DNA of 64,000 nucleotides from Flavobacteriales bacterium (lineage in GTDB: Bacteria > Bacteroidota > Bacteroidia > Flavobacteriales_E > Vicingaceae): the NCBI GenBank assembly GCA_002401955.1, contig NVUQ01000004.1, positions 36,947 through 100,946 of the forward strand, in the 5' to 3' direction. Below, piece by piece: positions 45,840-54,150 of the stretch. Position numbers and translations under genes: made by a program. The notes below the pieces were generated by a model. It did not search any database. It was not told where the DNA came from and worked only from the letters and a program-made list of their open reading frames with translations. Within the stretch, counting starts at the first letter, position 1. Every line of letters begins with the position of its first letter.

Positions 45840-45853
45840 AATGCCTCCACTAA

Positions 45854-46010
45854 CCCCTCCTTTGGAGGGGGATTGATTGCCACTAATGAAACATTATCTT
45901 ACTCCACCGAAATAAATTCGGTGCAAGCTTTACCCGAGAAATCGGGTATCAAGATAGAGACCTCAATTTTCGAGTAAGCTTTTGCGGCTGGATCCCTGCC
46001 TGCGCAGGGA
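45854..46010. terminator. Row of four perfect hairpins between convergent genes
   Basis: In order: CCCCTCC-TTT-GGAGGGG (45854-45870), CACCGAA-ATAAA-TTCGGTG (45905-45923), TACCCGA-GAAA-TCGGGTA (45931-45948) and TCCCTGC-CTGC-GCAGGGA (45993-46010). All have seven-base perfect stems and are GC-rich for this genome, without long T runs. They are placed to end transcription from both sides (the hydrolase gene and the OmpR-type regulator). They may equally be dispersed repeats. Confidence 0.6.
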
Positions 46011-46037
46011 AGGAATAAGAGCCAGGATATTACCATC

Positions 46038-46883
46038 TTAATTCTCCACAATCAATTTATAGCCAATACCTCTAATATTCTTCAATTCAATGGAAGAATC
46101 GTTTTCTAATTTCTTTCTTAGTTTAGAAATATATACATCCAAAGTTCGTCCAACATAATCACCTTCATCTCCCCAAACTTTATTAAGAATAGTTTCTTTA
46201 TTTACTGTTTCATTGGCAAACTCATACAATAAACTTAGCAATTCATTTTCTTTACTTGTTAGCTCAATGGTTTTCTCCTTGCGAATAAGCACCATCTTTT
46301 TTGGGTCGTAGATATAGTCGCCCAATTTAATTTTATTACTGTCTAGCTCTACTTTCTTCTTTCTGAAGAAAAACAATCCTAGAAAAAAAGGAATAATAAT
46401 TAATAAAATGTACAACCAAGTGTTTGATGACTCTTCTTCTTTTTCAAAAAACAGAATAACCACCTCATAACAATCTTCGGGTTGTGCTCTTTCCTGACAA
46501 GTAACGGGCCCCGAGAATGGAAGTGTGGAAAAGATATCAACTTCATAGCTATATACAACATCACCAGTTTCACATTTCTCAACTTTTACTAAATAACTTT
46601 TATTAAGATGGGAATTGCCTAAAATAGAATCTATTATTATTACTAGTCCTTCTGGAGGAAAACCAAAATCGGAATCAAATTGAATTCGATATTGATTCTC
46701 TTCTTTTATAATAGGCTTAACTAGAGAAATTGCATTTCCAGAACTCAACAAAATATTGTGTCCTATTTTTCGCATAATTACTTCCTCACGATCCTGTTCT
46801 ATTTCTGGTGCTGCGGTTTTACACCCTTCAAAAATTAAAAACATCAGTACTCCGAAAGTAAGTATGGGAATCCATTTTTTCAT
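46038..46883 (-). CDS. Transmembrane one-component regulator with C-terminal OmpR-type winged helix
   Basis: This 281-residue protein has an N-terminal signal/anchor with a possible lipobox (LIFEGC, Cys21). A periplasmic domain (about 22-150, with C104, C129, C138) and one TM helix (155-173, TWLYILLIIIPFFLGLFFF) follow. An OmpR/PhoB winged helix fills about 185-279: ELTSKENELLSLLYEFANE, LNKVWGDEGDYVGRTLDVYI, ENDSSIELKNIRGIGYKL. There is no receiver domain. ToxR/CadC proteins have the reverse order (DNA binding first). It is divergent from the gene at 47018, and four phased TTTACA repeats lie between them, so that gene is its likely target. Confidence 0.86.
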   Translation of the reverse strand: MKKWIPILTFGVLMFLIFEGCKTAAPEIEQDREEVIMRKIGHNILLSSGNAISLVKPIIKEENQYRIQFDSDFGFPPEGLVIIIDSILGNSHLNKSYLVKVEKCETGDVVYSYEVDIFSTLPFSGPVTCQERAQPEDCYEVVILFFEKEEESSNTWLYILLIIIPFFLGLFFFRKKKVELDSNKIKLGDYIYDPKKMVLIRKEKTIELTSKENELLSLLYEFANETVNKETILNKVWGDEGDYVGRTLDVYISKLRKKLENDSSIELKNIRGIGYKLIVEN

Positions 46884-46887
46884 ATTG

Positions 46888-46895
46888 TAAATTTA
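46888..46895 (-). promoter_or_regulatory. Possible -7 box for the OmpR-type regulator
   Basis: TAAATTTA (near TAnnTTTG) stands five bases before the ATG at 46883, so the transcript may be leaderless. The phased TTTACA repeats lie 26-76 bases upstream of it and could also affect this promoter. Confidence 0.3.
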
Positions 46896-46920
46896 TAGTT
46901 TTTGAATTTGGTGAGTATTC

Positions 46921-46964
46921 TTTTACAATGGTTTTACACTAATTTACACTTGGTTTACATTAAA
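46921..46964. promoter_or_regulatory. Four phased TTTACA direct repeats (candidate OmpR-type operator)
   Basis: TTTACA occurs at 46922, 46933, 46943 and 46954, with spacings of 11, 10 and 11 bp, one helical turn each. The full units are TTTTACAATGG, TTTTACACTAA, TTTACACTTGG and TTTACATTAAA. The last repeat ends 21 bases before the TAGATTTG -7 box, so it overlaps the -33 region. This is how PhoB/OmpR proteins bind. Confidence 0.7.
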
Positions 46965-46980
46965 ATAAGGAGGTCAGCTT

Positions 46981-46988
46981 TAGATTTG
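46981..46988 (+). promoter_or_regulatory. TAnnTTTG -7 box for the TonB_C-domain gene
   Basis: TAGATTTG is an exact match to the Bacteroidota -7 consensus, 29 nt before the ATG at 47018 and downstream of the TTTACA repeats. No TTG is found at -33. Confidence 0.6.
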
Positions 46989-47017
46989 TTCTATAATAAC
47001 ATTTAAAATAACTGATT

Positions 47018-47851
47018 ATGAAAACTCGAACAATTCTTATGGCTACCCTTTTAGTAACAGTTGGTTTTATAACCTTTGCATTTATCAATAAGCCAGTAGA
47101 TGCTGAATTAGTAGCGTGTGGAATAGATACGACTGAAATTAAACCACAAATTGACCAACGAACAGGAAATGTATATTTTGATTTTGGTATTGATGATTTG
47201 AAAAAGGGGCCAATAAAGCAAGAATTAGCCTATATAGTAAGAGGGTTTAAACATGAAGGTTTTTTCCGTCCTATAACACAACAGAAACTTAATAATGCAG
47301 AAACAATTAGTGATGTTATTGAAAACTATCCATCAAGCTGGATTAAAGATTATAACTCTGTAGTGATTTCTACAACCTACAAAGGAGAAGATATAATAGC
47401 AACTGGACCAGATGCAACATTAACAAAAGAACAAAAAAACTTATTTAAAATTGCTTCTAACATTCTTATAAATGTTCATTATCAAAAAGAAAATTACAAT
47501 GATAACGTTCAAAATAGACAAATGAATGTTTCTTTAATTGTTACTCCTGAATATCAAGCAGAATTTATTGGAGGTTATGATAAAATGATCACTTATTTAA
47601 GAGAAAATAGTTTGGATAAACTTCAATTTAAAGATTTTACTTACTTACCCCAACCTTCAATCTCATTTGTAATAAACGAGAAAGGTGAAGTTGACAGTGT
47701 TGAGTTAGATAATTCTTCTAAAGATGAAGAAATTGATAAAATTCTAGTAAAATTGATTAAAACAATGCCAAAATGGAAGCCCGCTAAAAACTCCAAAGGG
47801 GACTACATCAAACAAAAATTTGTGTTTGATATAGGTATGGATGGTTGTTAA
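47018..47851 (+). CDS. Exported protein with C-terminal TonB_C-like domain
   Basis: This 277-residue protein has a hydrophobic N-terminus (ILMATLLVTVGFITFAF), signal or anchor. The middle region is unrecognised (for example RGFKHEGFFRPITQQKLNNA). The last 80 residues resemble a TonB/energy-transducer C-terminal domain (PQPSISFVINEKGEVDSVEL, then KWKPAKNSKGDYIKQKFVF). Such domains contact outer-membrane receptors, or appear in peptidase-linked envelope proteins. It lacks the proline-rich linker of a true TonB. It is divergent from the transmembrane OmpR-type regulator and is probably controlled by it through the TTTACA repeats. Confidence 0.75.
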   Translation: MKTRTILMATLLVTVGFITFAFINKPVDAELVACGIDTTEIKPQIDQRTGNVYFDFGIDDLKKGPIKQELAYIVRGFKHEGFFRPITQQKLNNAETISDVIENYPSSWIKDYNSVVISTTYKGEDIIATGPDATLTKEQKNLFKIASNILINVHYQKENYNDNVQNRQMNVSLIVTPEYQAEFIGGYDKMITYLRENSLDKLQFKDFTYLPQPSISFVINEKGEVDSVELDNSSKDEEIDKILVKLIKTMPKWKPAKNSKGDYIKQKFVFDIGMDGC

Positions 47852-47902
47852 TACTCAAAACACTATATAAATGCGATTAGTTTTCCATTCAAAAAGAAGC
47901 AT

Positions 47903-50900
47903 TTATCTAAGAATGCTAACCTTTCCAACTTTTTCGTGATTAAGACCATTAATATCTACAAAAACGACTTTCCAAACATAGGTGTCATTAGGAACCTTTT
48001 TTCCTTTATAAGTACCATTCCACCCGTCAACTGTGTTATGAGTTTCGTAGAGTAACTCTCCCCAACGGTCGAATATAAAGAAAGAGAAATCTTTGTTTGA
48101 TAGTCCAAATCCTTTAGGAAAGAAGTAATCATTAACCCCATTACCATCAGGACTAAATGCATTAGGAATAAATATCCCGAATTCACCCTTAACTGTTACT
48201 GTATTACTTGTATTTGCTTTACATCCATTTGCATCAGTAACTGTTAAATAAATTAAATAATTTCCAGTATCTGCAGGAAATTCATACACGGGGTTTTGTA
48301 GAATACTAGAGTCAAACCCAGCAATATCCCATGCATAATCAAAAGTGTAAGGTGATGTAAATGATGTAGATTGATCTGTAAAACTAATAGTAGGATCAAA
48401 CATAGATGCTGGATTAGGATTCATTGTAAAATCAGCTATTGGATTCTTATAAATTGTAATGAAATCTGGTTTCGTTAAATGGTTACTGCAATTCCCTACC
48501 GATGATATGGTTGTAATTGTAAGTGTCACATCATAAGCACCTGGGTGTGCAGGATAAGTAGTTGATGCAGAGTCCGCATTTGGTTCAGCATAATTAGATC
48601 CTAAACCAGTTGTTCCACCTATACTAAAATTCCAAGTTAAAGTACTATCTGTAGTTTGAGCTCCTAGTTGATTAAAAGTGAATACTTGATTATCGGTTTC
48701 ACAAGCATCTATATCGTCTACGCTAAAGTTAACTGCTGGCTTAGGGCTTATAATAATTGTAGCGGTTGCTGTATCTTGACAATTACCATTGCTTACTAAT
48801 GCGTAAAAAACCTGTCCGTTATTTGAAGCATAACCATTAACAGGAACAGCAGTGGTAGTTAGAGTGATGTCTGTATACCAAGTAACTGTATTTCCCATAC
48901 CTCCATTAACGCCATTATTGTATGCCGTAAAATCTACATTTGCTGCACCACCTCCTGCAGCATCTTCACAGAATTGGCCTGGTATTGTATCAATTGCAAT
49001 AGGTGTGCTATTAACGGAATAGGTAACATTCGTAACATTAGTACAATTACCATCATTAATTTCTACATAAAAAATTTGGCCGTTAGATACGCTTACGTTA
49101 TTGGGTGTTCCAACAGCAGAAGTTAGTGCCAAGTCATTAAACCAATTATATGTAGAACCAACACCGCCATTAATCGACATGTGTAATGCAGTAAGGTCAA
49201 CCCCTGAAGCTAGCCCTGAACCAGCAACATCTTCACAAAGAGGGGCAGGAGTTTGGATGTTGGCAACTGGCATCGAATTAACGGTGTAAGTAACTGTAGC
49301 TGTATCTGAACAAGTCCCGTCATCTATTAAGGCATAAAAAACCAATCCATTCGTTATTGTTAGGTTGCTAGGCGTAGCAACTGCGTTCGTAAGTGCTGCA
49401 TCTGTAAACCAACTAAAAGTTGCTCCACCACCACCATTCATGGCTCCTTCTAAAGCTGTTAAATCAATATTTGCAACGGTTCCTGTGCCAAAAGCATCCT
49501 CGCACAAAGCTGCAGGAGTTTGATCTATGGCGGTAGGTAAAGGTATAATAGTAAAGTTAACAGCTATAGAATTGTTACAATTTCCAGAAACCACGTCAAC
49601 AAAAAACTGATCTGATACACCAGTAACAATGGTAACATTAGTAGGGGTACCAACTAAGGATGTTAATCCTGCATCGGTATACCAAGTAAATGTTGCTGCT
49701 CCACCATAGACAGTTGTTTCTAATGAAGTTAAATTTATTCCAGCTACAGAATTGCTTCCAGCCACATCTTCACAAAATGAAAGGGCAGGGTCTGTAAGCG
49801 TAATGGTGGATGTTACATTATATGTAATAGTTGCAACATTGGTACAAGTTCCATCACTCACTTCAGCAAAGAATATTTGACCATTAGAAACAGTTACATT
49901 CGTTGGTGTTGGAATTGGTGTAAGGGTATTATCATACCATGTAACAGTATTTGTTGTTGCTCCATTTACTAATACATCAAGACTAGTTAAGTCCATTGCT
50001 GCTGCTACACCTGTTCCTAAAACATCTTCACATGTAGATGGATTTTGAGGATTAGCAACTGGTAGTGGATCAACTGTATAAGTAACTGTTGCTGTATCGC
50101 TACAAGTTCCGTTATCAATAAAGGTATAAAATACTAAACCATTAGAAACGGTAACATTATTTGGTGTTGATACTGATATTGTTAACGCGGCATCACTAAA
50201 CCAAGTGAAAGTTGATCCAGCACCACCATCAATAGCTGCCTCTAAAGTAGTAAGGTCAATTCCGGTTGCTGTTCCTCCCCCAAAAACATCTTCACAGATT
50301 GCTGCAGGTGTTTGGTCGTTTGCTGTTGGCATTGAGTTTACAGTAAAAGTAATGGTTACTGTATCTTGACAATTTCCATTATCTACTTGTGCATAAAAGA
50401 TCAACCCATTGGTAACAGAAACATTGGTTGAGGTAACTACTGGGTTTGTTAAATTAGCATCTGTAAACCAGTTTACAGTTAGTCCTAAACCGCCATCAAT
50501 AGCTGCATCCCAACTTGTAAGGTCAATTCCAGTAACTGTTCCTGTTCCACTAATTTCTTCACACATTGCTGTTGGTGTTTGAGCAACACCAACGGGTATT
50601 GGGTGCCAAGTAACTGGTGTTCCTTGAGCTACTGATAAACATGGATCGCTATAATCAACCCCTCCTGCTAAATCATCATTACCGGCAACAGATGATATGT
50701 AATACGTTGTTCCGTAACTTAATGGAGGATTGCTAAAATTAAAATTAGGTGTTGTATTGGTTGCATAAATTGTTCCTGCAGTTCCACCACTATTATCGTG
50801 TAGAATGAAAATAAAATTGTCGTTTGCATCTAAAGTACTATCAACATTATGTGTAGTAATAGCTTGATCATTTTCACATAATACTAAAGGGGTAAGGTTC

Positions 50901-53389
50901 ATTGTTCCTGCATCTGTAACACAGTTGCAAATATTTACACCACTTACATTGATAGGTCCACAGCCGTTGGCATCATCAATATCAAAATCATAAGCAACTC
51001 CACTGGCAATTAAATTACTAGTCCAATTATTTACTATCCAAGCACCTCCTATTCCTCCAGGCAAGTTTTCAGTTACTGTATATGGACCTCCATTTCCTCC
51101 ACTAACATCAAAAGAAATGGTGTAATCTGTAAATGTTGCATTACATTTCGCTAAAATATTAACTACAATAGGAGGGGTGTTTAATGTGATATTAGCATTA
51201 CCACTAACAGTTCCTGCACAATTTGTTACAGCATCTACTACAGAAATTAAGGTGTAATTTGTAGTAGCTGTTGGTGAAACATTAAATATATGTGGGTTTG
51301 TAACTCCATTTAGATTAAAATTGTTCGTTCCGTCAGAGTAAACAATATCAAATGGGCCACTTCCTGTAAAAGTAATTGTTAAGTCTGTATTTCCTCCATT
51401 ACAGATTGATGCCGTTCCAGAAATGGTTGCGGTTGGTTCTTCATTCCATACAACTGGAGTACCAGCAGCTACTGATAAGCATGGGTCGTTATAATCAATC
51501 CCGCCAGCAAAATCATCATCTCCTGCAACAGCAGAAATATAATATGTTGTTCCATAACTTAATGGAGGGTTAGAGAAGTTAAAACTAGGTGTTGTATTGG
51601 TCGCATAAATTGTTCCTAGGGTTGTACCAGCATTATCGTGTAATACGAAAATAAAATTGTCTGTAGCATCTAAAACACTATCATTATTATGGGTAGCAAC
51701 CGCTGCCACACTTTCACATAAACTCAATGGTGTAACAATCATGGTACCTGCATCTGTTGTACATCCACAAGATAAAGATCCAGTAATATTTACAGGTCCA
51801 CATCCACTAGCATCATCGATATCAAAATCATAAGGAACTCCACTAGCAATTAAATTACTGGTCCAAGTAGTTCCAGCCCATGACCCTCCAATTCCGCCTG
51901 GTAAATTTTCTGTAACGGTATAAGGTCCTCCTGTTCCACCAGAAACATCAAATGTTACAGTATATCCAGTAGAGCCTATACATATTGCAACTATATTGCT
52001 TACAACTGGTATTGGTGTAACGGTAATTGTTACATCATCAGTTGCTGTACAACCACTAGTTGCTTCTGTTAAAGTAGCTGTATAAGTAGTTGTTGCAGTT
52101 GGACACGCATTAGGGGTTTGAATGTTAGCATTGTTTAACCCTGTTGCTGGGGTCCAAGCATAGTTGTAAACAGGATTGGTAGTATAGGTTATGTTAAGAA
52201 TTCCGTTTAGTGTAATGTTGTCACTAAAGGCATCATTATCAATCGATTGTATTACTATTGAAGTAATTGGTAAAAATGGCGTTAGATCTAAAGCTACAAC
52301 ATTACATTGATTTGCAGATATCGTAGTTCCATTAACTATAATATTAATAGCAGACCAAGCCGTACAAAGTCCAGAAGTAGATGCATCTAAAGATATAGAT
52401 GTAATTGTAGCCCCACCAGGAACGCAAGGGAAAGCTCCATTCCATGTAATGTTTGTTGTTTGATCACTTCCATTAGCTGTCTCTACCTCATTACAAACAT
52501 TAGTTGGTGGGTTTAATAACGTAGCATTTAAATCTGTACAAACACCCGGACAAAAATTTGTATTAAGAGCTGTTGCATCAATTATAAGATCGTTTACCAC
52601 AACCGTAATTGAGGCATTACAAGCATTTGTTCCATCAGTATATACAACATCATAGGTTGTTGTTGTTAAAGGTGTTACTGTTTGGGTCATGTTGTCTGGA
52701 GCACCAGGGATATGAGTCCAATCGTACCAATAATTACAATCTGTTGGAAATATAGTCACATTATCAATCCCCCAATGGTCATTGGTCATTGCGGAGGCTT
52801 GTGGTTGGTCCCATTGAAACATCGTATTGAGAGACCAAGCTGCAGGAGGTATCGTGAAGCAAAAACTTTGCCAATTAGAATAAGGTCCAGTGCTAGTATT
52901 AGTGCCGTCTGGAGTGAAATAAAAGATATCTATCCATGGCCCTCCGGCACCTGTAGTTGAATATTGCAAAAAGACCCCTTCGTTTAATTGATCAGGGCTT
53001 TCGCAATCAGTAAAATTTTCCCCTCCAGCAAAATCTAAATCAAAACAAATTTGACCCCCACAACTCATATCAAATCCATTGGTTGTTAAAGTTCTTGGTA
53101 GCGGAACATTACCAAACCATGCTGAAGGAGTACCATCTAAAGAAGGTCCACAAGGATCAGTAAAAAGTACAGTTACAGAAGTTGCCCATCCTGCTCCAAT
53201 AGTATTTCCGTTAAAATTAGTTGATAATGCTGGTGTTGCTGACAAGCCTAAGGCAGTTAAATCGACACTTTCACCACAATCAATGGTAATAGGATCTGGA
53301 GATATGGTAACAGTACATTGAGAATGTGCGTTAAAACTAACAGCTATTAAGCTAATTGTAACTGCTAAATATTTTAAAATAGTTTTCAT
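47903..53389 (-). CDS. Giant secreted T9SS type B adhesin with repeats
   Basis: This 1828-residue surface protein has a signal peptide (YLAVTISLIAVSFNAHSQ) and a beta-rich N-terminal domain with many cysteines. Two near-identical blocks follow (SGGTGGPYTVTENLPGGIGG and its later copy). Next come seven copies of an about 85-residue module centred on CEDVxGxGxAxGIDLTxLxxxxxGG and FYxxxDNGxCxDTxTVTYTV (nucleotides about 48745-50595). Then come two PKD-like domains and a gliding-type (type B) sorting domain (FSPDGNGVNDYFFPKGFGLS ... FDRWGELLYETHNT). It lies 21 bases after the gene at 53411, whose promoter carries a palindromic operator. Confidence 0.9.
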   Translation of the reverse strand: MKTILKYLAVTISLIAVSFNAHSQCTVTISPDPITIDCGESVDLTALGLSATPALSTNFNGNTIGAGWATSVTVLFTDPCGPSLDGTPSAWFGNVPLPRTLTTNGFDMSCGGQICFDLDFAGGENFTDCESPDQLNEGVFLQYSTTGAGGPWIDIFYFTPDGTNTSTGPYSNWQSFCFTIPPAAWSLNTMFQWDQPQASAMTNDHWGIDNVTIFPTDCNYWYDWTHIPGAPDNMTQTVTPLTTTTYDVVYTDGTNACNASITVVVNDLIIDATALNTNFCPGVCTDLNATLLNPPTNVCNEVETANGSDQTTNITWNGAFPCVPGGATITSISLDASTSGLCTAWSAINIIVNGTTISANQCNVVALDLTPFLPITSIVIQSIDNDAFSDNITLNGILNITYTTNPVYNYAWTPATGLNNANIQTPNACPTATTTYTATLTEATSGCTATDDVTITVTPIPVVSNIVAICIGSTGYTVTFDVSGGTGGPYTVTENLPGGIGGSWAGTTWTSNLIASGVPYDFDIDDASGCGPVNITGSLSCGCTTDAGTMIVTPLSLCESVAAVATHNNDSVLDATDNFIFVLHDNAGTTLGTIYATNTTPSFNFSNPPLSYGTTYYISAVAGDDDFAGGIDYNDPCLSVAAGTPVVWNEEPTATISGTASICNGGNTDLTITFTGSGPFDIVYSDGTNNFNLNGVTNPHIFNVSPTATTNYTLISVVDAVTNCAGTVSGNANITLNTPPIVVNILAKCNATFTDYTISFDVSGGNGGPYTVTENLPGGIGGAWIVNNWTSNLIASGVAYDFDIDDANGCGPINVSGVNICNCVTDAGTMNLTPLVLCENDQAITTHNVDSTLDANDNFIFILHDNSGGTAGTIYATNTTPNFNFSNPPLSYGTTYYISSVAGNDDLAGGVDYSDPCLSVAQGTPVTWHPIPVGVAQTPTAMCEEISGTGTVTGIDLTSWDAAIDGGLGLTVNWFTDANLTNPVVTSTNVSVTNGLIFYAQVDNGNCQDTVTITFTVNSMPTANDQTPAAICEDVFGGGTATGIDLTTLEAAIDGGAGSTFTWFSDAALTISVSTPNNVTVSNGLVFYTFIDNGTCSDTATVTYTVDPLPVANPQNPSTCEDVLGTGVAAAMDLTSLDVLVNGATTNTVTWYDNTLTPIPTPTNVTVSNGQIFFAEVSDGTCTNVATITYNVTSTITLTDPALSFCEDVAGSNSVAGINLTSLETTVYGGAATFTWYTDAGLTSLVGTPTNVTIVTGVSDQFFVDVVSGNCNNSIAVNFTIIPLPTAIDQTPAALCEDAFGTGTVANIDLTALEGAMNGGGGATFSWFTDAALTNAVATPSNLTITNGLVFYALIDDGTCSDTATVTYTVNSMPVANIQTPAPLCEDVAGSGLASGVDLTALHMSINGGVGSTYNWFNDLALTSAVGTPNNVSVSNGQIFYVEINDGNCTNVTNVTYSVNSTPIAIDTIPGQFCEDAAGGGAANVDFTAYNNGVNGGMGNTVTWYTDITLTTTAVPVNGYASNNGQVFYALVSNGNCQDTATATIIISPKPAVNFSVDDIDACETDNQVFTFNQLGAQTTDSTLTWNFSIGGTTGLGSNYAEPNADSASTTYPAHPGAYDVTLTITTISSVGNCSNHLTKPDFITIYKNPIADFTMNPNPASMFDPTISFTDQSTSFTSPYTFDYAWDIAGFDSSILQNPVYEFPADTGNYLIYLTVTDANGCKANTSNTVTVKGEFGIFIPNAFSPDGNGVNDYFFPKGFGLSNKDFSFFIFDRWGELLYETHNTVDGWNGTYKGKKVPNDTYVWKVVFVDINGLNHEKVGKVSILR
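48745..50595 (-). repeat. Seven tandem modules of about 85 residues in the adhesin
   Basis: Seven modules each contain a CEDxxGxG start and a D-N-G-x-C-x-D-T/N end. They differ from one another by many residues but keep this frame. A domain of this kind is common in long Bacteroidota surface proteins. Positions are approximate because the first and last borders are drawn by eye. Confidence 0.75.
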
Positions 53390-53410
53390 AGTTAGGTATT
53401 ATAGATGCGT

Positions 53411-53863
53411 TTAAAGGATCTCTTTAGTAAGGTTTCTGAATTTAAAATCAGTTAAATGTTTTTTTGACATTCCAGGAGAAAGTTTTATAAAATTAGAAAA
53501 GATGTATCTTTCCTTATATTCTTTAGTTGTACAATCACCTTCTATTGTTTGATTTGGTTCTAAGATTATAGTCATTGTATTTTCAAGTGAATTTACTTGA
53601 TGACAGTTACTACAAACATTACTTACCCATCTTTCTTCATTCCAAACAAGTTGAACTTTATTACTAGTTGTATTGGTAAATTTAAAAAGTGCCAATACCT
53701 GATTATTGATATTTGCTGTGTTACAAGGAGCATACTTATATTCAATTTTAACTCCTTCGTGAGTTAAATAATCGGTCCATGTTTTGTTAGGTTGTACTTG
53801 AGAAAATCCAGATTGGAGAATTAATAACAATAGTATCGAAGTAATAAATTTTAGTTTTTTCAT
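53411..53863 (-). CDS. Exported protein of unknown function, partner of the giant adhesin
   Basis: This 150-residue protein has a signal peptide (ITSILLLLILQSGFSQ). The mature part has strands and four cysteines (C48, a CSNC pair, and one in GDCTTK), ending in a basic segment (KKHLTDFKFRNLTKEIL). It has no lipobox or T9SS domain, so it is probably periplasmic. I do not recognise a family. It is the first gene of the operon with the 1828-residue adhesin (21-base gap) and lies directly behind the -7 box and palindrome at 53915-53960. Co-regulation with the LRR protein operon at 33.5 kb is inferred from that palindrome. Confidence 0.72.
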   Translation of the reverse strand: MKKLKFITSILLLLILQSGFSQVQPNKTWTDYLTHEGVKIEYKYAPCNTANINNQVLALFKFTNTTSNKVQLVWNEERWVSNVCSNCHQVNSLENTMTIILEPNQTIEGDCTTKEYKERYIFSNFIKLSPGMSKKHLTDFKFRNLTKEIL

Positions 53864-53914
53864 TGAAATAGCTTTAATTAATACCGTAAGAGCATTGATT
53901 TAACATTATAAAAT

Positions 53915-53922
53915 CAAATGTA
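53915..53922 (-). promoter_or_regulatory. TAnnTTTG -7 box for the adhesin operon
   Basis: On the minus strand this reads TACATTTG, an exact consensus match 51 nt before the ATG at 53863. The 22 bases upstream contain no -33 TTG at the usual place; then comes the palindrome 53945-53960. Confidence 0.6.
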
Positions 53923-53944
53923 TAGGTTAGGATTCCAATTTATC

Positions 53945-53960
53945 TCACGGATATCCGTGA
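53945..53960. promoter_or_regulatory. Palindromic operator, site 2
   Basis: TCACGGATATCCGTGA is a perfect 16-bp palindrome with the same TCAC/GTGA arms and ATAT centre as 33426-33441. It is 22 nt from its own TAnnTTTG box, exactly as in site 1. Confidence 0.7.
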
Positions 53961-54080
53961 ATTTATTTTAAAAAGATTTGTTAAAAAACTTTATCTATTA
54001 AAAAAAACATAACCTATTGTTAAATTACTAGCCTCTTATACTAAGTCGAAAAAAATAATAAAAGGTTGCTTTATAAATAA

Positions 54081-54101
54081 TTGTAGGTCTCTGACCTACA
54101 A
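54081..54101. terminator. Perfect 9-bp hairpin downstream of rnhA
   Basis: TTGTAGGTC (54081-54089) pairs with GACCTACAA (54093-54101) across a three-base loop. It lies about 50 bases beyond the rnhA stop, so it may end the marC-type/rnhA transcript. The flank beyond it is AT-rich, not a clean T run. It may also be a dispersed repeat. Confidence 0.55.
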
Positions 54102-54150
54102 CTAGTTGAGGGGGTTGTAAAAAGAAAATATTTAATGTTTTTAGTAAGAA

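Larger units (their letters stand above)
53864..54150. other. Divergent-type intergenic region holding operator site 2 and a terminator hairpin
   Basis: No gene is seen. It contains the TACATTTG -7 box and palindrome of the adhesin operon (53915-53960) and a hairpin (54081-54101) that ends the rnhA side. Both neighbours are on the minus strand, so the rnhA transcript could read into the adhesin promoter unless the hairpin stops it. Confidence 0.5.

Noticed and set aside
54081..54101. Third copy of the palindromic operator
   Set aside because: The stem is TTGTAGGTC/GACCTACAA, with no TCAC arm or ATAT centre and no -7 box at the right distance.
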